A DNA stretch of 64,000 bases from Bacteroidota bacterium (GCA_030679145.1 JAUXTU010000036.1:22480-86479), one strand, 5' to 3'; positions 1-9,598 are shown, counted from the stretch's first letter. Notes: generated by a model from the letters alone, not told the origin. Made by a program: numbers and translations.

Positions 1-196
1 TCAATCCAAAATCGTCTTCGGATAATTTGATCTGACGGAGGTCCATTGCATTTATTGTTCCGTTATGTACGGGAACTGCGTATTCTTTACCCGTACGGCT
101 GTCTATTATCGTCAGACTATCCGGAAAGATAATATCTCCGGGAACATCATAGTGCTTACCAGTTCGGCTGTCGGTTACAACAATATTGTTATTCAT
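1..196 (-). CDS. gltA: Citrate synthase, N-terminal part (cut by window edge)
   Basis: Partial gene missing from the ORF track; its first 65 residues were read from the minus strand. They include SRTGKEYAVPVHNGTINAMDLRQ and end in SEDDFGL, the characteristic N-terminal beta domain of bacterial type II citrate synthase (acetyl-CoA plus oxaloacetate to citrate, TCA cycle, cytoplasm). The start ATG at 196 follows a good Shine-Dalgarno (GAAAGGAGTG). Oddly, the DSRTGK.Y.VP element occurs twice, at residues 9-19 and 32-42, as if the N-terminal beta-hairpin were duplicated. The catalytic residues lie outside the window. Confidence 0.88.
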   Translation of the reverse strand, partial: MNNNIVVTDSRTGKHYDVPGDIIFPDSLTIIDSRTGKEYAVPVHNGTINAMDLRQIKLSEDDFGL

Positions 197-739
197 ACAA
201 CACTCCTTTCAAATAAGTTGACGTCAAGAAATATCATGACCCTGCTGTTCCTGAAGATAAATCATTGATGTTCTTTTCTTGACGTCGATACAGGAACGCA
301 GGTGGTACTAATGAAAGAGAAAACTTAGAGTCATTGTTATAGAAATGACGACCGAATACAAATGAGACAATGAAGTCGCTATTTAGAAAAAAACGAGATT
401 TCGTAATCGAGCAATTGCAGGTTTGAGATGGAAGAAAGGAATATTTCGGCTGGTTGAGAGTATCGTTGTACGACTCAATCAAACCGTTCATCGAGGAAAC
501 CATTGAGCGGTTCCTCTCTTCAAAGTTTTATAAATTATTCACTATGAAGTGTAGGAAAATCGTACACAAACTTGGACAATTCTACATAAAAAAGCAATAG
601 CGTAGATATGCTATGTTGAAATTTCAGAATTTATTCGAAATTACAGATTCATTTTGCTAATTTTCAATGTCCAATCTTGGTAATAAGAAGTTCAATATTG
701 AGAGTGATGATCTACAACCTATAGAGAGTTACCCTGTAA
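197..739. other. 540-base non-coding stretch between gltA and a TonB receptor
   Basis: No convincing gene on either strand. The 89-residue minus-strand ORF (234-503) has no recognisable family, signal or good ribosome site. The stretch holds the leader of the leftward citrate synthase gene, including an inverted repeat at 220-286, and an imperfect hairpin at 493-516 (gaggaaacc / ggttcctc) without a T-run. It also contains the downstream end of the TonB receptor transcript. Confidence 0.5.
220..286. promoter_or_regulatory. Inverted repeat GACGTCAAGAA / TTCTTGACGTC upstream of gltA
   Basis: An 11-bp perfect inverted repeat with a 45-base spacer (220-230 and 276-286), each arm containing the self-palindrome GACGTC. 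It starts about 24 bases upstream of the citrate synthase start codon, so a paired operator or a leader structure is possible. No known regulator motif was recognised. Confidence 0.35.
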
Positions 740-3046
740 TTACAATTCATATTCCACACCAAAGATCGGCAGAAGATTCCATTGATAGATCGTATCCTGC
801 TTGTTCTCTTTTTCATTCCAGAAATATGTTGCAACGTTCTTTCTGTTGTAGACATTCCAGGCGCTCAGATACAGAACCAGATTCGATGATTCAAAATGGA
901 ATCGTTTATCCAACCGTACATTCATTGAATGATATGCAGGATAGCGCGCGCCGTTAATGTTGTTTGCTTCAAACACGCCGCGTTTTAACTGTGCAGATTG
1001 TGCAAGATCGAACGGAGTGAACGGCGTTCCTCCGGCATAGATCCATCGTGCGCTGAATTCCCATTCTGCATTTGGTTTGTATCCTCCTTCGGCACTGACG
1101 ATGAAACGGTTATCGAAGACTCGTTTTCTCCACACATCATCGGCACCTTTGTATTCTGTTCGAAAGAATGTCGCGCTCGCAAGCCCGTAAAAATCTTCCG
1201 CTAATTTCTTTTGCAGAGTTACTTCAATTCCTCCTGAACGTGCTTTTCCGCTGTTGGATAATGCGCCGTGATTTAAAAAGAAGCCATACCGATAAAAAAC
1301 TTCATCCACTAAGAACAATGATGGATCAGCAGGATCGACGGGGAAGTCGTAATATTCTTTCATATATACTTCCACACTCAGCTTGGTATCTTCAGACAAC
1401 AAATGATCAATACCGGCAATGTAATGCACTGCGTACGGATCGTTCAGTGATTTATTTGCATTGTTCTGCGAGATTAACAACAGCGGAAGATTTTGATAAT
1501 ATACGCCTGACGACATTTTGAATGTTGTCAGTTCATCGAATTGATATGCCAGCGATGCGCGGGGCGAAACCGCAACTCTGCTGTTGATCGAAAAATAATC
1601 AACGCGCGATCCTACGGTCATTGTTAATCCACCGAACGGCTGAACGATATAATTAAAGAATCCGCCGATCTTTGATGCGGAAATATTTTTGGAAATTGAT
1701 GCCGCACTGGTGGAATCTCCGACCGCATCGCTGAATGCTCCGTAGAAATTATTATACTTATTCATCAATCGTTTAATGTCGATGCCGAATTCAACGGAAT
1801 GAGCGGCGGAGAATTTTACATGATTGATATTGCGGAGATTGACCGCCGCTTCGGTCGATCTGTTTTGCACAAGGTGAATTCCCGTATTTGTTTCGAAAAA
1901 GTCCTCGTTGAATTTCGATGAGAGATATCCAAGTGTTGTTGTGGAATATGCATTCTGACTCCACAACGCGCGCCAGACAATTCCGCCGGCACTTTGATAG
2001 ATATCTTGATTGCCGTATGCAAGCATATCATTTTCGAGCGCCGCTTTCAGATCAGGATTGTTATGATCATCGCCGTATAATCCCACGACGCTCAGTTTGT
2101 GCTTTGGAGAAAGATCATAAACGATCTTCCCTTGCACATCGCCGTAGGTTGGAGCTACCGATGTGCCGACATTGAACATCTTCATCACGAATTCCAGATA
2201 ACTTCTCCGAGCAGAAAAAACGTACGAGCCGTGCTTGCCCAACGGACCTTCTACAACGCCGCCGAATCCGGCAATGTTTAGATCCAACTGTCCGTCGAAT
2301 TCTTTTCTGTTTCCTTCGCGAAAACGAATATCCAAAATTGAGGAAAGCTTGTCGCCATACGTCGGTGAAAATCCTCCGGTGTGAAAATTCACCACGTCGA
2401 CCAGGTCAACATTCACCATACCAATCGGTCCGCCGGTTGCACCTTGCGTGGGGAAGTGGTTGATGTTCGGGATCTCGATACCGTCGATGTAGAACGCATT
2501 CTCCAGCGGACTTCCGCCGCGGACGATGAGACTGTTCGACTGGTCGTTCACTTTTGCAAGACTCGGCAGACTCATGATAATTCTGCTCACATCACCGCCC
2601 GAACCGGGCGCGCGGCGAATTTCTTCGCGGCTGAATCCGACAGAGTTCATCGACTGCACATCATTCTGCTGAAAATATCCGGCGGTAACAACCACCTGTT
2701 CCGATTCCACCGCGCTCTCGGAAAGTTCTGCTGATGCTGTTGTGATGCGCGCGGGACGAACGATCACGTCCGTTTTGCTAACGATTGAATATCCGATCAT
2801 TCTGAATTGAATGGAATAATTTCCAATAAGAACATTATTGATTGTGAATTTCCCGTCAGCATCCGTGATTGAACCGAGCGAAGTATTCACAACAATAACA
2901 TTTGCACCGATGAGAGGCGTTTGTGTTGCCTGATCGAGTGCAATCCCTTCGATCGTTCCGGTTGAAGGCTGCTGCGGGAAAAGAAAATATGAAAAGACAA
3001 AAACGGTGAAAAATGATTTGAAGAACTGTTTCATTGTATATTCCAT
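740..3046 (-). CDS. TonB-dependent receptor with carboxypeptidase-like regulatory domain
   Basis: Outer-membrane receptor that would import a large or scarce substrate using TonB energy. After a signal peptide (MKQFFKSFFTVFVFSYFLF) comes a carboxypeptidase-regulatory-like beta-sandwich (about residues 30-95: IEGIALDQATQTPLIGANV...DADGKFTINNV). A plug domain follows (about 130-235, SNSLIVRGGSPLENAFYIDGIEIP), and then a beta-barrel to the C-terminus. The 768-residue length is normal for the family. Two in-frame ATGs, 3046 and 3034, are possible and neither has a clear ribosome site. It stands alone, with no SusD-like partner, so the substrate cannot be told. Confidence 0.88.
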   Translation of the reverse strand: MEYTMKQFFKSFFTVFVFSYFLFPQQPSTGTIEGIALDQATQTPLIGANVIVVNTSLGSITDADGKFTINNVLIGNYSIQFRMIGYSIVSKTDVIVRPARITTASAELSESAVESEQVVVTAGYFQQNDVQSMNSVGFSREEIRRAPGSGGDVSRIIMSLPSLAKVNDQSNSLIVRGGSPLENAFYIDGIEIPNINHFPTQGATGGPIGMVNVDLVDVVNFHTGGFSPTYGDKLSSILDIRFREGNRKEFDGQLDLNIAGFGGVVEGPLGKHGSYVFSARRSYLEFVMKMFNVGTSVAPTYGDVQGKIVYDLSPKHKLSVVGLYGDDHNNPDLKAALENDMLAYGNQDIYQSAGGIVWRALWSQNAYSTTTLGYLSSKFNEDFFETNTGIHLVQNRSTEAAVNLRNINHVKFSAAHSVEFGIDIKRLMNKYNNFYGAFSDAVGDSTSAASISKNISASKIGGFFNYIVQPFGGLTMTVGSRVDYFSINSRVAVSPRASLAYQFDELTTFKMSSGVYYQNLPLLLISQNNANKSLNDPYAVHYIAGIDHLLSEDTKLSVEVYMKEYYDFPVDPADPSLFLVDEVFYRYGFFLNHGALSNSGKARSGGIEVTLQKKLAEDFYGLASATFFRTEYKGADDVWRKRVFDNRFIVSAEGGYKPNAEWEFSARWIYAGGTPFTPFDLAQSAQLKRGVFEANNINGARYPAYHSMNVRLDKRFHFESSNLVLYLSAWNVYNRKNVATYFWNEKENKQDTIYQWNLLPIFGVEYEL

Positions 3047-3123
3047 ACTTTTTTGGACAAATCTTTAATTAATTGCACAACAAAGTTACGGGATATTGGA
3101 AGGTATTTCGCTTTTGCCGATGG

Positions 3124-3150
3124 GATTGAACTCTAAAGTGAGGTTCAATC
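3124..3150. repeat. Hairpin GATTGAAC-N11-GTTCAATC
   Basis: An 8-bp perfect inverted repeat in the gap between the saccharopine-dehydrogenase-like gene and the TonB receptor gene. Both flanking genes point left. It has no T-run, so it may be an mRNA-end stabiliser or weak terminator. Confidence 0.35.
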
Positions 3151-3184
3151 CGGTTGGGGTGGACGGAGTATCGCATTTTAAACT

Positions 3185-4324
3185 TTATTTCACTATTTCT
3201 ATCGTTTCCTTATAAATAACTCCACGTTCTTTCAATCCATTCAGAATAAACTCAACACATTCGGGTTTTTGTCCAATATATTCTGGCGGACAAATTCCTT
3301 TTCGATCAAACAATCCTTTGGAGAGCATTCGCAGAACGGTTGTAGCGGTATATCCCGTTACTCTTGCCATTGAATGAACATTTGTAACCTTATCATGCCG
3401 ATCAAACAGATCATAGGTGTAGCGGAGTTTTTTATTTTCTTTTGTTCCTTCAATAATAATTTTCATCACGGTAAATTCTTCATCGTCACACTTCAATTCC
3501 CACATCGGGAAGAGCAATTTTGTTGTAACATCGATCGGTCTGATCTTCACTCCTTTAATATCAATTTCTTTTTCACTGAAAAATCCTGAATCACGCAACA
3601 CTTTAATTTTTTCAATATGTTCCGGGTAGCGCAAAGTCTTTTCTTTCATGTTTGGCGCGTGCAGAGTTTCAGCAAGCGTCCGCAGTCCGTCGCTGTTAAA
3701 TGCTTCAAGTATTCCAATTTCGGGAAATGATAATAATTCAGGATCAGATAACGCGGGACGGACAACAAGTTTTCCATTCTCAACATATCGCGCGGGACGT
3801 GTGTACTCTTCAATCACATCAATAGGAGAGAAGGGCGCTTTGTATTCATACGGCCAATCACGAACGACGGGAAGTCCGCCGACGTAGATCAATATTGTTT
3901 CGGTTTTATCAAGAAGATGATTGACATAACCGGCTAAGAGATTGCTCATTCCTGGAGCAATACCGCAATCAACAACGGCGGTTACATTGTGTTTCTTTGC
4001 AAGTTCGTCAAGCTCAAAACAATTTTCGGGGAAGAAGGCGATATCAACAACATTCTTTCCTGCGGTGATGATCTCTTTCATGGTGGAAAATCCCATGAAT
4101 CCCGGAACAGCATTCAGAACAATATCGCAATCGGAGAGAAGAGTGTGGAGTTTTTCTTTATTCAAAAGATCTGTTTCAATTTTTCGGATGGTAAGTTCGG
4201 TGGGAATTTTGTCAAGATTTTTTCCATTCAGGTCGGCAACCGTAACGTGGAACGACGGATCTTTTGCAAGATCAACAGACATTGGTCTGCCAACAAGACC
4301 GGAACCTAAAACCAAAACTTTCAT
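3185..4324 (-). CDS. Saccharopine dehydrogenase family oxidoreductase
   Basis: NAD(P)-dependent dehydrogenase of the saccharopine/lysine-6-dehydrogenase family, probably cytosolic. An N-terminal Rossmann motif (VLGSGLVGRP, residues 5-14) and DIVLNAVPGFMG are followed by DCGIAPGMSNLL and the C-terminal saccharopine-dehydrogenase domain (GGLPVVRDWPYEYKAPFSPIDVIEEYTRPA). The 379-residue length fits the short lysine-dehydrogenase-like subgroup rather than the fused eukaryotic enzymes. The start is supported by TGGAGAACAG directly upstream. It may oxidise lysine or a related amino acid or polyamine intermediate; the neighbours do not decide this. Confidence 0.82.
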   Translation of the reverse strand: MKVLVLGSGLVGRPMSVDLAKDPSFHVTVADLNGKNLDKIPTELTIRKIETDLLNKEKLHTLLSDCDIVLNAVPGFMGFSTMKEIITAGKNVVDIAFFPENCFELDELAKKHNVTAVVDCGIAPGMSNLLAGYVNHLLDKTETILIYVGGLPVVRDWPYEYKAPFSPIDVIEEYTRPARYVENGKLVVRPALSDPELLSFPEIGILEAFNSDGLRTLAETLHAPNMKEKTLRYPEHIEKIKVLRDSGFFSEKEIDIKGVKIRPIDVTTKLLFPMWELKCDDEEFTVMKIIIEGTKENKKLRYTYDLFDRHDKVTNVHSMARVTGYTATTVLRMLSKGLFDRKGICPPEYIGQKPECVEFILNGLKERGVIYKETIEIVK

Positions 4325-4364
4325 CTGTTCTCCAAAAAATTAATTGTCTGAAACCTCTGAAAAA

Positions 4365-4451
4365 GTCATTGCGAGGAGCGAAGCGACGAAGCAATCTCCT
4401 TAAAACAAACGAAAAACAAGATTGCTTCGACAAAAAACGTCTCGGAATGAC
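4365..4451. repeat. Dispersed palindromic repeat, family A copy 1
   Basis: The ends are GTCATT and AATGAC. Inside is an 11-bp stem, CGAAGCAATCT (4387-4397) / AGATTGCTTCG (4419-4429). Similar units lie at 37396-37517, 38341-38406 and 41081-41217. Intergenic, non-coding, REP-like. Confidence 0.7.
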
Positions 4452-4454
4452 GAA

Positions 4455-6389
4455 TCATTTTAGCAACAACAGTTTATTTGTCCGCACAAAATCACCCGCT
4501 TGTAATCGATAAAAATATACTCCCCCAGAAATAGTTGCAGTCCATCGCACTTGATACGTCCCCGCATCTTTTTGTTCATCAACCAATGTTTCCACAATTT
4601 GACCGAGCACATTATAAATTTGCAATTTCACGTACGAATTGCGCGGCAATTGATATTGAAACGTCGTAATTGGATTGAACGGATTAGGATAATTTTGAAA
4701 GAGCTTGAATTCTTTCGGTACAACCAAACTTGCATTGGCAAATGCAGGCGAGAGAGTTGTAATTTGAATATTATCTAACCACAGCTCTTTGCCGACACCA
4801 CCGGTATCTTCGGCAACAACATCGAAACGGTCGATCGCTTTCCAATCGAAAGCGCCGACAGGCGTATACCAACTGTTATTGTCCCACGAACCGTGCTCAA
4901 CAAAATTGATCAACGGAATGCGTACCTGATGCCACCCACCATCCCAAAAGACATCGGATGATTTGATTGTTTTTCTCATCCGCCACGGATGATCTATTGA
5001 ATCAGTCTTCGTATCAACAAAGCGAACGTCGAATTGTAATCCAGGAGAACTGCTTCGAACCCAAAAATCCAGAACGTATCCATTGTTCTTGAGAACGGAA
5101 AGGTCTTTTGTCGGCTTAAAATCAAAACCGATCTGTTCGTACTGCAGAGCATTGCTCCATCGAATACAATATTTTCCTTCAACAGGTGAATCAACCGAAT
5201 AGAAATCTAAACCATTGTCACTGGAATAACTTGATTCAATAATGCGAGTCCCGACATAGTCTTTGTACAGATAAAGCCCAACGGAATCCGGAGCGATGGT
5301 AAATTCCTTTTGCGGCGGCGCGTTGAACCCGAGCGCATTGATCAATGGAATATTAAGATTGTAATCGAACAGCTCATCTGTATTTGCTTTGAAAAGACCG
5401 AAACCTCCTTGATAATCCCACGATGTCCAGGCAATTTCTTTTTCTTTAAAATATGTCCGCATAAATTCATACCACAATACACGATCTTGATTATTGCTAT
5501 TGGGAATAAACACGCCGAATTCACCACAGAAGAGCCGTACATTTCGGCTGTTCTTGAAATTCACAGCAATATCAACGAGACTTTTCACTTTATTGAACGT
5601 TCCATTGACTGCATAATTATTGAATTCGTTTTGAATCCATGTCCCTGTTAACGATGATGGAAACACAGGCATTCGTGCAGCATCGTACGGAAACGGAACA
5701 CCCGCCAGCGGAACCATTGACGGGTCTGACCAGCTTGCTCCCTGATGTGTGAAGATGAACGGATCGTAGAAATGAAATGTATAGATGAGATTTGTGTCGG
5801 CATATTCAGGCATAAGAGAAAGGTTTCCATAACTATTCCATCCCGCAGGACCCACGATGATCGTATGAAATTTGTCCACAGAACGAATCGAATCGATAAC
5901 GATTTGTTGAATTGCGTTCCATGTAATATCGGCGATGCCATGCGGTTCGTTCAACACTTCGTAATATATAAGAGCGGAACGGTTCTTCATATGTTCCGCA
6001 ATTTGTTTCCAGACCGGAACAAGAATATACACAACGGAAGGAGCTGTGCTTACAGCCGGATCGAAGCTATGATTATCGAGGATGATGTGAAGACCTAATT
6101 CTTCAGCCCAATCAACTGCTCGATCGAGAAAATCAAAGAGAAGAGGATCGATTGTGTAGTTCGGGCTTCCGCTTGTCATTCCATGCATATTGATCGGCAG
6201 ACGAATGATATCGCATCCAAGCGATTTAATGTTTTCAAAATCTGTTTTTGTGAATTTTGTAAATTGAATTTTTTTTGCACTTGATTCCTGAAACCACATG
6301 GAGAGATTAACTCCGCGGGAGAAAGGAACTTCACCGCTGTATACAAAAGAAATTGCTATAAGTTGAATTAGGAATAAATATTTTATCAT
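4455..6389 (-). CDS. Secreted GH5 glycoside hydrolase with carbohydrate-binding-like domain and T9SS tail
   Basis: Retaining endo-beta-glycanase of family GH5 (cellulase or mannanase type). A signal peptide (1-19) precedes a TIM barrel containing NEP with proposed acid/base E148 (YYEVLNEPHG) and nucleophile E290 (FCGEFGVF). Residues about 370-540 look like a jelly-roll carbohydrate-binding domain (GWHQVRIPL, LWLDNIQI). The last 85 residues (NYPNPFNPITTFQYQLP...GVYFYRLQAG) are a T9SS sorting domain, so the enzyme is probably exported and attached at the cell surface. Its ATG overlaps the stop of the upstream AraC regulator (ATGA), which implies translational coupling. Confidence 0.88.
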   Translation of the reverse strand: MIKYLFLIQLIAISFVYSGEVPFSRGVNLSMWFQESSAKKIQFTKFTKTDFENIKSLGCDIIRLPINMHGMTSGSPNYTIDPLLFDFLDRAVDWAEELGLHIILDNHSFDPAVSTAPSVVYILVPVWKQIAEHMKNRSALIYYEVLNEPHGIADITWNAIQQIVIDSIRSVDKFHTIIVGPAGWNSYGNLSLMPEYADTNLIYTFHFYDPFIFTHQGASWSDPSMVPLAGVPFPYDAARMPVFPSSLTGTWIQNEFNNYAVNGTFNKVKSLVDIAVNFKNSRNVRLFCGEFGVFIPNSNNQDRVLWYEFMRTYFKEKEIAWTSWDYQGGFGLFKANTDELFDYNLNIPLINALGFNAPPQKEFTIAPDSVGLYLYKDYVGTRIIESSYSSDNGLDFYSVDSPVEGKYCIRWSNALQYEQIGFDFKPTKDLSVLKNNGYVLDFWVRSSSPGLQFDVRFVDTKTDSIDHPWRMRKTIKSSDVFWDGGWHQVRIPLINFVEHGSWDNNSWYTPVGAFDWKAIDRFDVVAEDTGGVGKELWLDNIQITTLSPAFANASLVVPKEFKLFQNYPNPFNPITTFQYQLPRNSYVKLQIYNVLGQIVETLVDEQKDAGTYQVRWTATISGGVYFYRLQAGDFVRTNKLLLLK

Positions 6390-7558
6390 TCATCACCAAT
6401 TGTTTGCAATACACTTCTTCTGTATTCCGAAGGGGTTTTTTCAATCTGTTCTTTGAACAATGTATTGAATGTCGCTTTCGAATTGAATCCAGCATCGAAC
6501 GCAATAGAAAGAATTTTGAGATGCTGCTTGGAAGGATCAGCAAGATCTTTTTTAACCTGCTCGATGCGGTAACTGTTGATGAAGTCGTAAAAATTTTGAC
6601 GGCGCAACGAATTAATAATTTCCGAAAGATTATGGGGAGAGATTCCTGCGACCGATGCTAATTGCGACAGTGTTAATTGGCTGTTGAGATATGGCTTTTG
6701 ACCATCCATCACTTGCAGCAATTGTTGAAGATGTGTTTGCGCCGTTTCTTCGGAAAGTCCTGACCGTTCGTATTTTCCGGATGATTCATTTATTTCGACC
6801 GATTCAATCTTCACAACTTCATTCATTTCCCGTTCAACATTCGGTGATGCGAAGATTTCCGTTTTCAATAAACCAACATATCCCATTCCATAGACGTAAA
6901 CCGCAAAAACAATCGAGGAGAGTACGAAATCAGAAACATTCATACCGTATGCAAGAAGTAATAACTCCGCCAGAAAAAGCACTTGAGCGGAGATTCCAGC
7001 AATGGTAATATTTCTCAGCCAATGAAGCTGCACATGTTCGATTGATGAAAGGATGTCTTTGATATGCTTATTATAATTGAGAATAAGCCGGTAGCTCGTT
7101 CCGAAATACATCAAGCCCTGTATAATGATAGCCACATTAAAGAGTTGAAAGAGTATCGGAGTTTCTGTTGGGCCAGCCATTGATATTGCCGAAAAATCCA
7201 TAGTTCCCGAAACATTCCCGCTAAGAAGGATAAGTTCAAAACAGATGAAAGGGAGAAAGTGGAACCAATCGTTTTTTCGAAATGTGATCGCTCGAGTGAT
7301 GAGATATTTTGTATAAAAATAATGGAGAGGAAAAGCTGCCAACGGAATTCCGACAACAATAAAGAGCTGTGGAATATATTTGTAGTATCCGGCGTCTTGA
7401 AGAAGCAGGTGAATCAAAATTATCGTATAGCTTCCCATCAGCAGCGCGAGGAAACGATTAGCAAAAAGGTTTTGATGCTTCTGAAAAATTAATAGTGATA
7501 ACAGAGAAGCTTGCGCCGCAGCAATGATCAATACAATATTGGAGAGTGTTAGAACCAT
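6386..7558 (-). CDS. Membrane-embedded AraC-family regulator
   Basis: About 390 residues when started at the ATG at 7558. An N-terminal half of roughly seven hydrophobic helices (MVLTLSNIVLIIAAAQASLLSLLIF...) is joined to a C-terminal AraC helix-turn-helix domain (LTLSQLASVAGISPHNLSEIIN...IAFDAGFNSKATFNTLFKEQIEKTPSEYR). The ORF track start at 7705 is rejected because it would run through the typA terminator (7602-7628) and into the typA coding end. The gene overlaps the GH5 gene by four bases, so the likely job is sensing a glycan product at the membrane and controlling that hydrolase. That role is inference. Confidence 0.85.
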   Translation of the reverse strand: MVLTLSNIVLIIAAAQASLLSLLIFQKHQNLFANRFLALLMGSYTIILIHLLLQDAGYYKYIPQLFIVVGIPLAAFPLHYFYTKYLITRAITFRKNDWFHFLPFICFELILLSGNVSGTMDFSAISMAGPTETPILFQLFNVAIIIQGLMYFGTSYRLILNYNKHIKDILSSIEHVQLHWLRNITIAGISAQVLFLAELLLLAYGMNVSDFVLSSIVFAVYVYGMGYVGLLKTEIFASPNVEREMNEVVKIESVEINESSGKYERSGLSEETAQTHLQQLLQVMDGQKPYLNSQLTLSQLASVAGISPHNLSEIINSLRRQNFYDFINSYRIEQVKKDLADPSKQHLKILSIAFDAGFNSKATFNTLFKEQIEKTPSEYRRSVLQTIGDE

Positions 7559-7601
7559 TAATGAAAAGATACGGCATATTTGAATGGAACTCCAATAAAC
7601 A

Positions 7602-7628
7602 AAAAATCCCGCGCGAGGCGGGATTTTT
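7602..7628 (-). terminator. Intrinsic terminator of typA
   Basis: AAAAATCCCGC / GCGGGATTTTT, an 11-bp stem with a 5-base loop and a T-run on the minus strand, about 20 bases after the typA stop codon. It also fixes the downstream regulator start at 7558. Confidence 0.88.
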
Positions 7629-7649
7629 ATTGTATTGAGGTAATTCGAT

Positions 7650-9497
7650 CTATTCTTCAACCGTATTTTTTTTCTTTGAAGCGCGGTTACGTTCGTTCTG
7701 ATCAAGGATCTTTTTACGAAGGCGGATGAAATTCGGCGTTACTTCAACAAATTCATCATCGCCGATCCATTCAATTGCCTGTTCAAGCGTCATTAATAGT
7801 GCCGGTTCAAGCCGTACGGATTCATCAGTTCCAGATGCACGCATATTGGTCAATTGTTTTGCTTTACAAACATTTACGGTCATATCACCTTCGCGTGAAT
7901 TCTCGCCGACGATCATTCCGGAATAGACCTTTGTCTGCGGTTCAATAAAGAATGTTGAACGATCCTGCAGTTTGAACATTCCGTATGCAACTGCTTCGCC
8001 GGTTTCCAGCGCAACCAACGCGCCGCGTGTGCGGTGAGATAATTCACCTTTGAACGGTTCGTATCCATGAAAATTATGATGGAGAATGCCTGTTCCTTTT
8101 GTTTGCGTCATGAATTCATTTCGGAATCCGATGAGTCCCCGGGCAGGAACGAAGAATTCCAGACGGGTATTATTGTTGGAAGAGATCATATTCTTCATCT
8201 CGCCTTTGCGTTTACCGAGATTTTCAATGACGGCTCCGGTAAATTCATCGGGAACATCAATAACAACATGCTCGATAGGTTCGGAAAGGACATCATCGAT
8301 CCGCTTTAAGATTACCTGCGGACGGGAAACCTGCAGTTCAAATCCTTCGCGTCGCATGTTCTCGATCAACACACCAAGATGCAATTCGCCGCGGCCGCTC
8401 ACTCTAAATGTATCCTGTGAATCGGTCAGCTCGACCTGCAGGCTTACATTCGAGCGAAGTTCTTTCATCAATCGTTCCTGAAGATTTCGTGTTGTAACAT
8501 ATTTTCCATCTTGTCCTGCGAACGGAGAATTGTTCACGACAAAATTCATTGACAGTGTCGGTTCTTCAATTGCAACGAACGGTAATGGTGTTGGATCTGC
8601 CGCATCAACAATCGTCTCGCCGATATCAACATCTTCCATTCCGGAGATCGCAATAATGTCGCCGACGCTTGATTCTTCCACTTCAACACGTTTTAAACCT
8701 TCAAATGTATAAATTTTTGCTACACGCGCATCTTCCGTAACACCGTTACGATGGATGATCTTCATTTGGTTCTTGATGTGAATCTTGCCGCGGTGTACTT
8801 TTCCGATTCCAAGACGTCCGAGATAATCATTATAGTCAATGGTTGTCACAAGCATCTGGAACGGTTCATCGCCGTCCCCCTTCGGCGGCGGAATCTTTGA
8901 AACGATTGTGTCGAACAACGGTTCGAGAGACGTTCCTTTATCTTCCAATTCAAGCTGCGCAATTCCTTGTTTGGAAATTGCATAGATGGTCGGGAAATCC
9001 AATTGTTGATCGTTTGCACCGAGCGATAAGAATAATTCAAACACTTCATCCAGCACTTCATGAGCGCGGGCGTCTTTACGGTCGATCTTGTTGATAACGA
9101 CGATCGGCTGCAGATTCAGATCCAATGATTTTTTAAGTACGAATTTTGTTCCGGGAAGAGGACCTTCCGAAGCATCAACAAGAAGAAGAACGCCGTCCAC
9201 CATTTTCAGTGTGCGTTCAACTTCGCCGGCAAAATCAGAGTGACCGGGAGTATCAACGATGTTGATCTTATATTTTTCTTTGGTTGTCTTGTCGGTATAG
9301 AAGACGGAAGTATTCTTTGCAAGAATGGTGATACCACGTTCTTTTTCCTGCGCATTCGAATCCATTACGCGTGTTACCATTTGCTGATTGTCGCGAAATG
9401 TTCCGGTTTGTCTCAATAATTGGTCAACGAGTGTTGTCTTGCCATGATCCACGTGTGCGATGATTGCGATGTTTCGGATATTGCTTTGTTTGAACAT
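7650..9497 (-). CDS. typA: TypA/BipA ribosome-associated GTPase
   Basis: Translational GTPase of the EF-G/LepA superfamily that acts on the 50S ribosomal subunit under stress or cold. G1 AHVDHGKT, G2 region ERGITI, G3 DTPGHSDF and G4 NKID are intact. The C-terminal part ([41 protein letters not shown]) is typical of TypA. Length is about 615 residues, as usual. I take the ATG at 9497 ([21 protein letters not shown]), because the upstream start at 9521 lies inside a dispersed palindrome. Confidence 0.95.
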   Translation of the reverse strand: MFKQSNIRNIAIIAHVDHGKTTLVDQLLRQTGTFRDNQQMVTRVMDSNAQEKERGITILAKNTSVFYTDKTTKEKYKINIVDTPGHSDFAGEVERTLKMVDGVLLLVDASEGPLPGTKFVLKKSLDLNLQPIVVINKIDRKDARAHEVLDEVFELFLSLGANDQQLDFPTIYAISKQGIAQLELEDKGTSLEPLFDTIVSKIPPPKGDGDEPFQMLVTTIDYNDYLGRLGIGKVHRGKIHIKNQMKIIHRNGVTEDARVAKIYTFEGLKRVEVEESSVGDIIAISGMEDVDIGETIVDAADPTPLPFVAIEEPTLSMNFVVNNSPFAGQDGKYVTTRNLQERLMKELRSNVSLQVELTDSQDTFRVSGRGELHLGVLIENMRREGFELQVSRPQVILKRIDDVLSEPIEHVVIDVPDEFTGAVIENLGKRKGEMKNMISSNNNTRLEFFVPARGLIGFRNEFMTQTKGTGILHHNFHGYEPFKGELSHRTRGALVALETGEAVAYGMFKLQDRSTFFIEPQTKVYSGMIVGENSREGDMTVNVCKAKQLTNMRASGTDESVRLEPALLMTLEQAIEWIGDDEFVEVTPNFIRLRKKILDQNERNRASKKKNTVEE

Positions 9498-9515
9498 TGT
9501 TCTTCTCTTGTTTAA

Positions 9516-9546
9516 CGTCATTCCCGCGTGCTTTTAGCGGGAATCC
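9516..9546. repeat. Dispersed palindromic repeat, family B copy 1
   Basis: CGTCATTCCCGC-N9-GCGGGAATCC, with an 8-bp stem at 9520-9527 / 9537-9544, just upstream of typA. A longer relative lies at 60887-60973. Confidence 0.65.
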
Positions 9547-9571
9547 ACAAACGTATGATTCTATAATAAAA

Positions 9572-9598
9572 AACGTCCCGAATTGCGTGCGGGACGTT
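9572..9598 (-). terminator. Terminator of the amidase gene
   Basis: AACGTCCCG / CGGGACGTT stem (9 bp) followed on the minus strand by TTTTTTA. Confidence 0.82.

Noticed and set aside
65-268. 67-residue plus-strand ORF at the left edge
   Set aside because: Antisense shadow of the citrate synthase N-terminus.
234-503. 89-residue minus-strand ORF between gltA and the TonB receptor
   Set aside because: No recognisable domain, no good ribosome site, and it overlaps the inverted repeat in the gltA leader; its composition looks like random open frame.
6386-7705. Long form of the AraC regulator (439 residues)
   Set aside because: The first 49 codons cross the typA terminator and the end of typA; the ATG at 7558 begins the first membrane helix.
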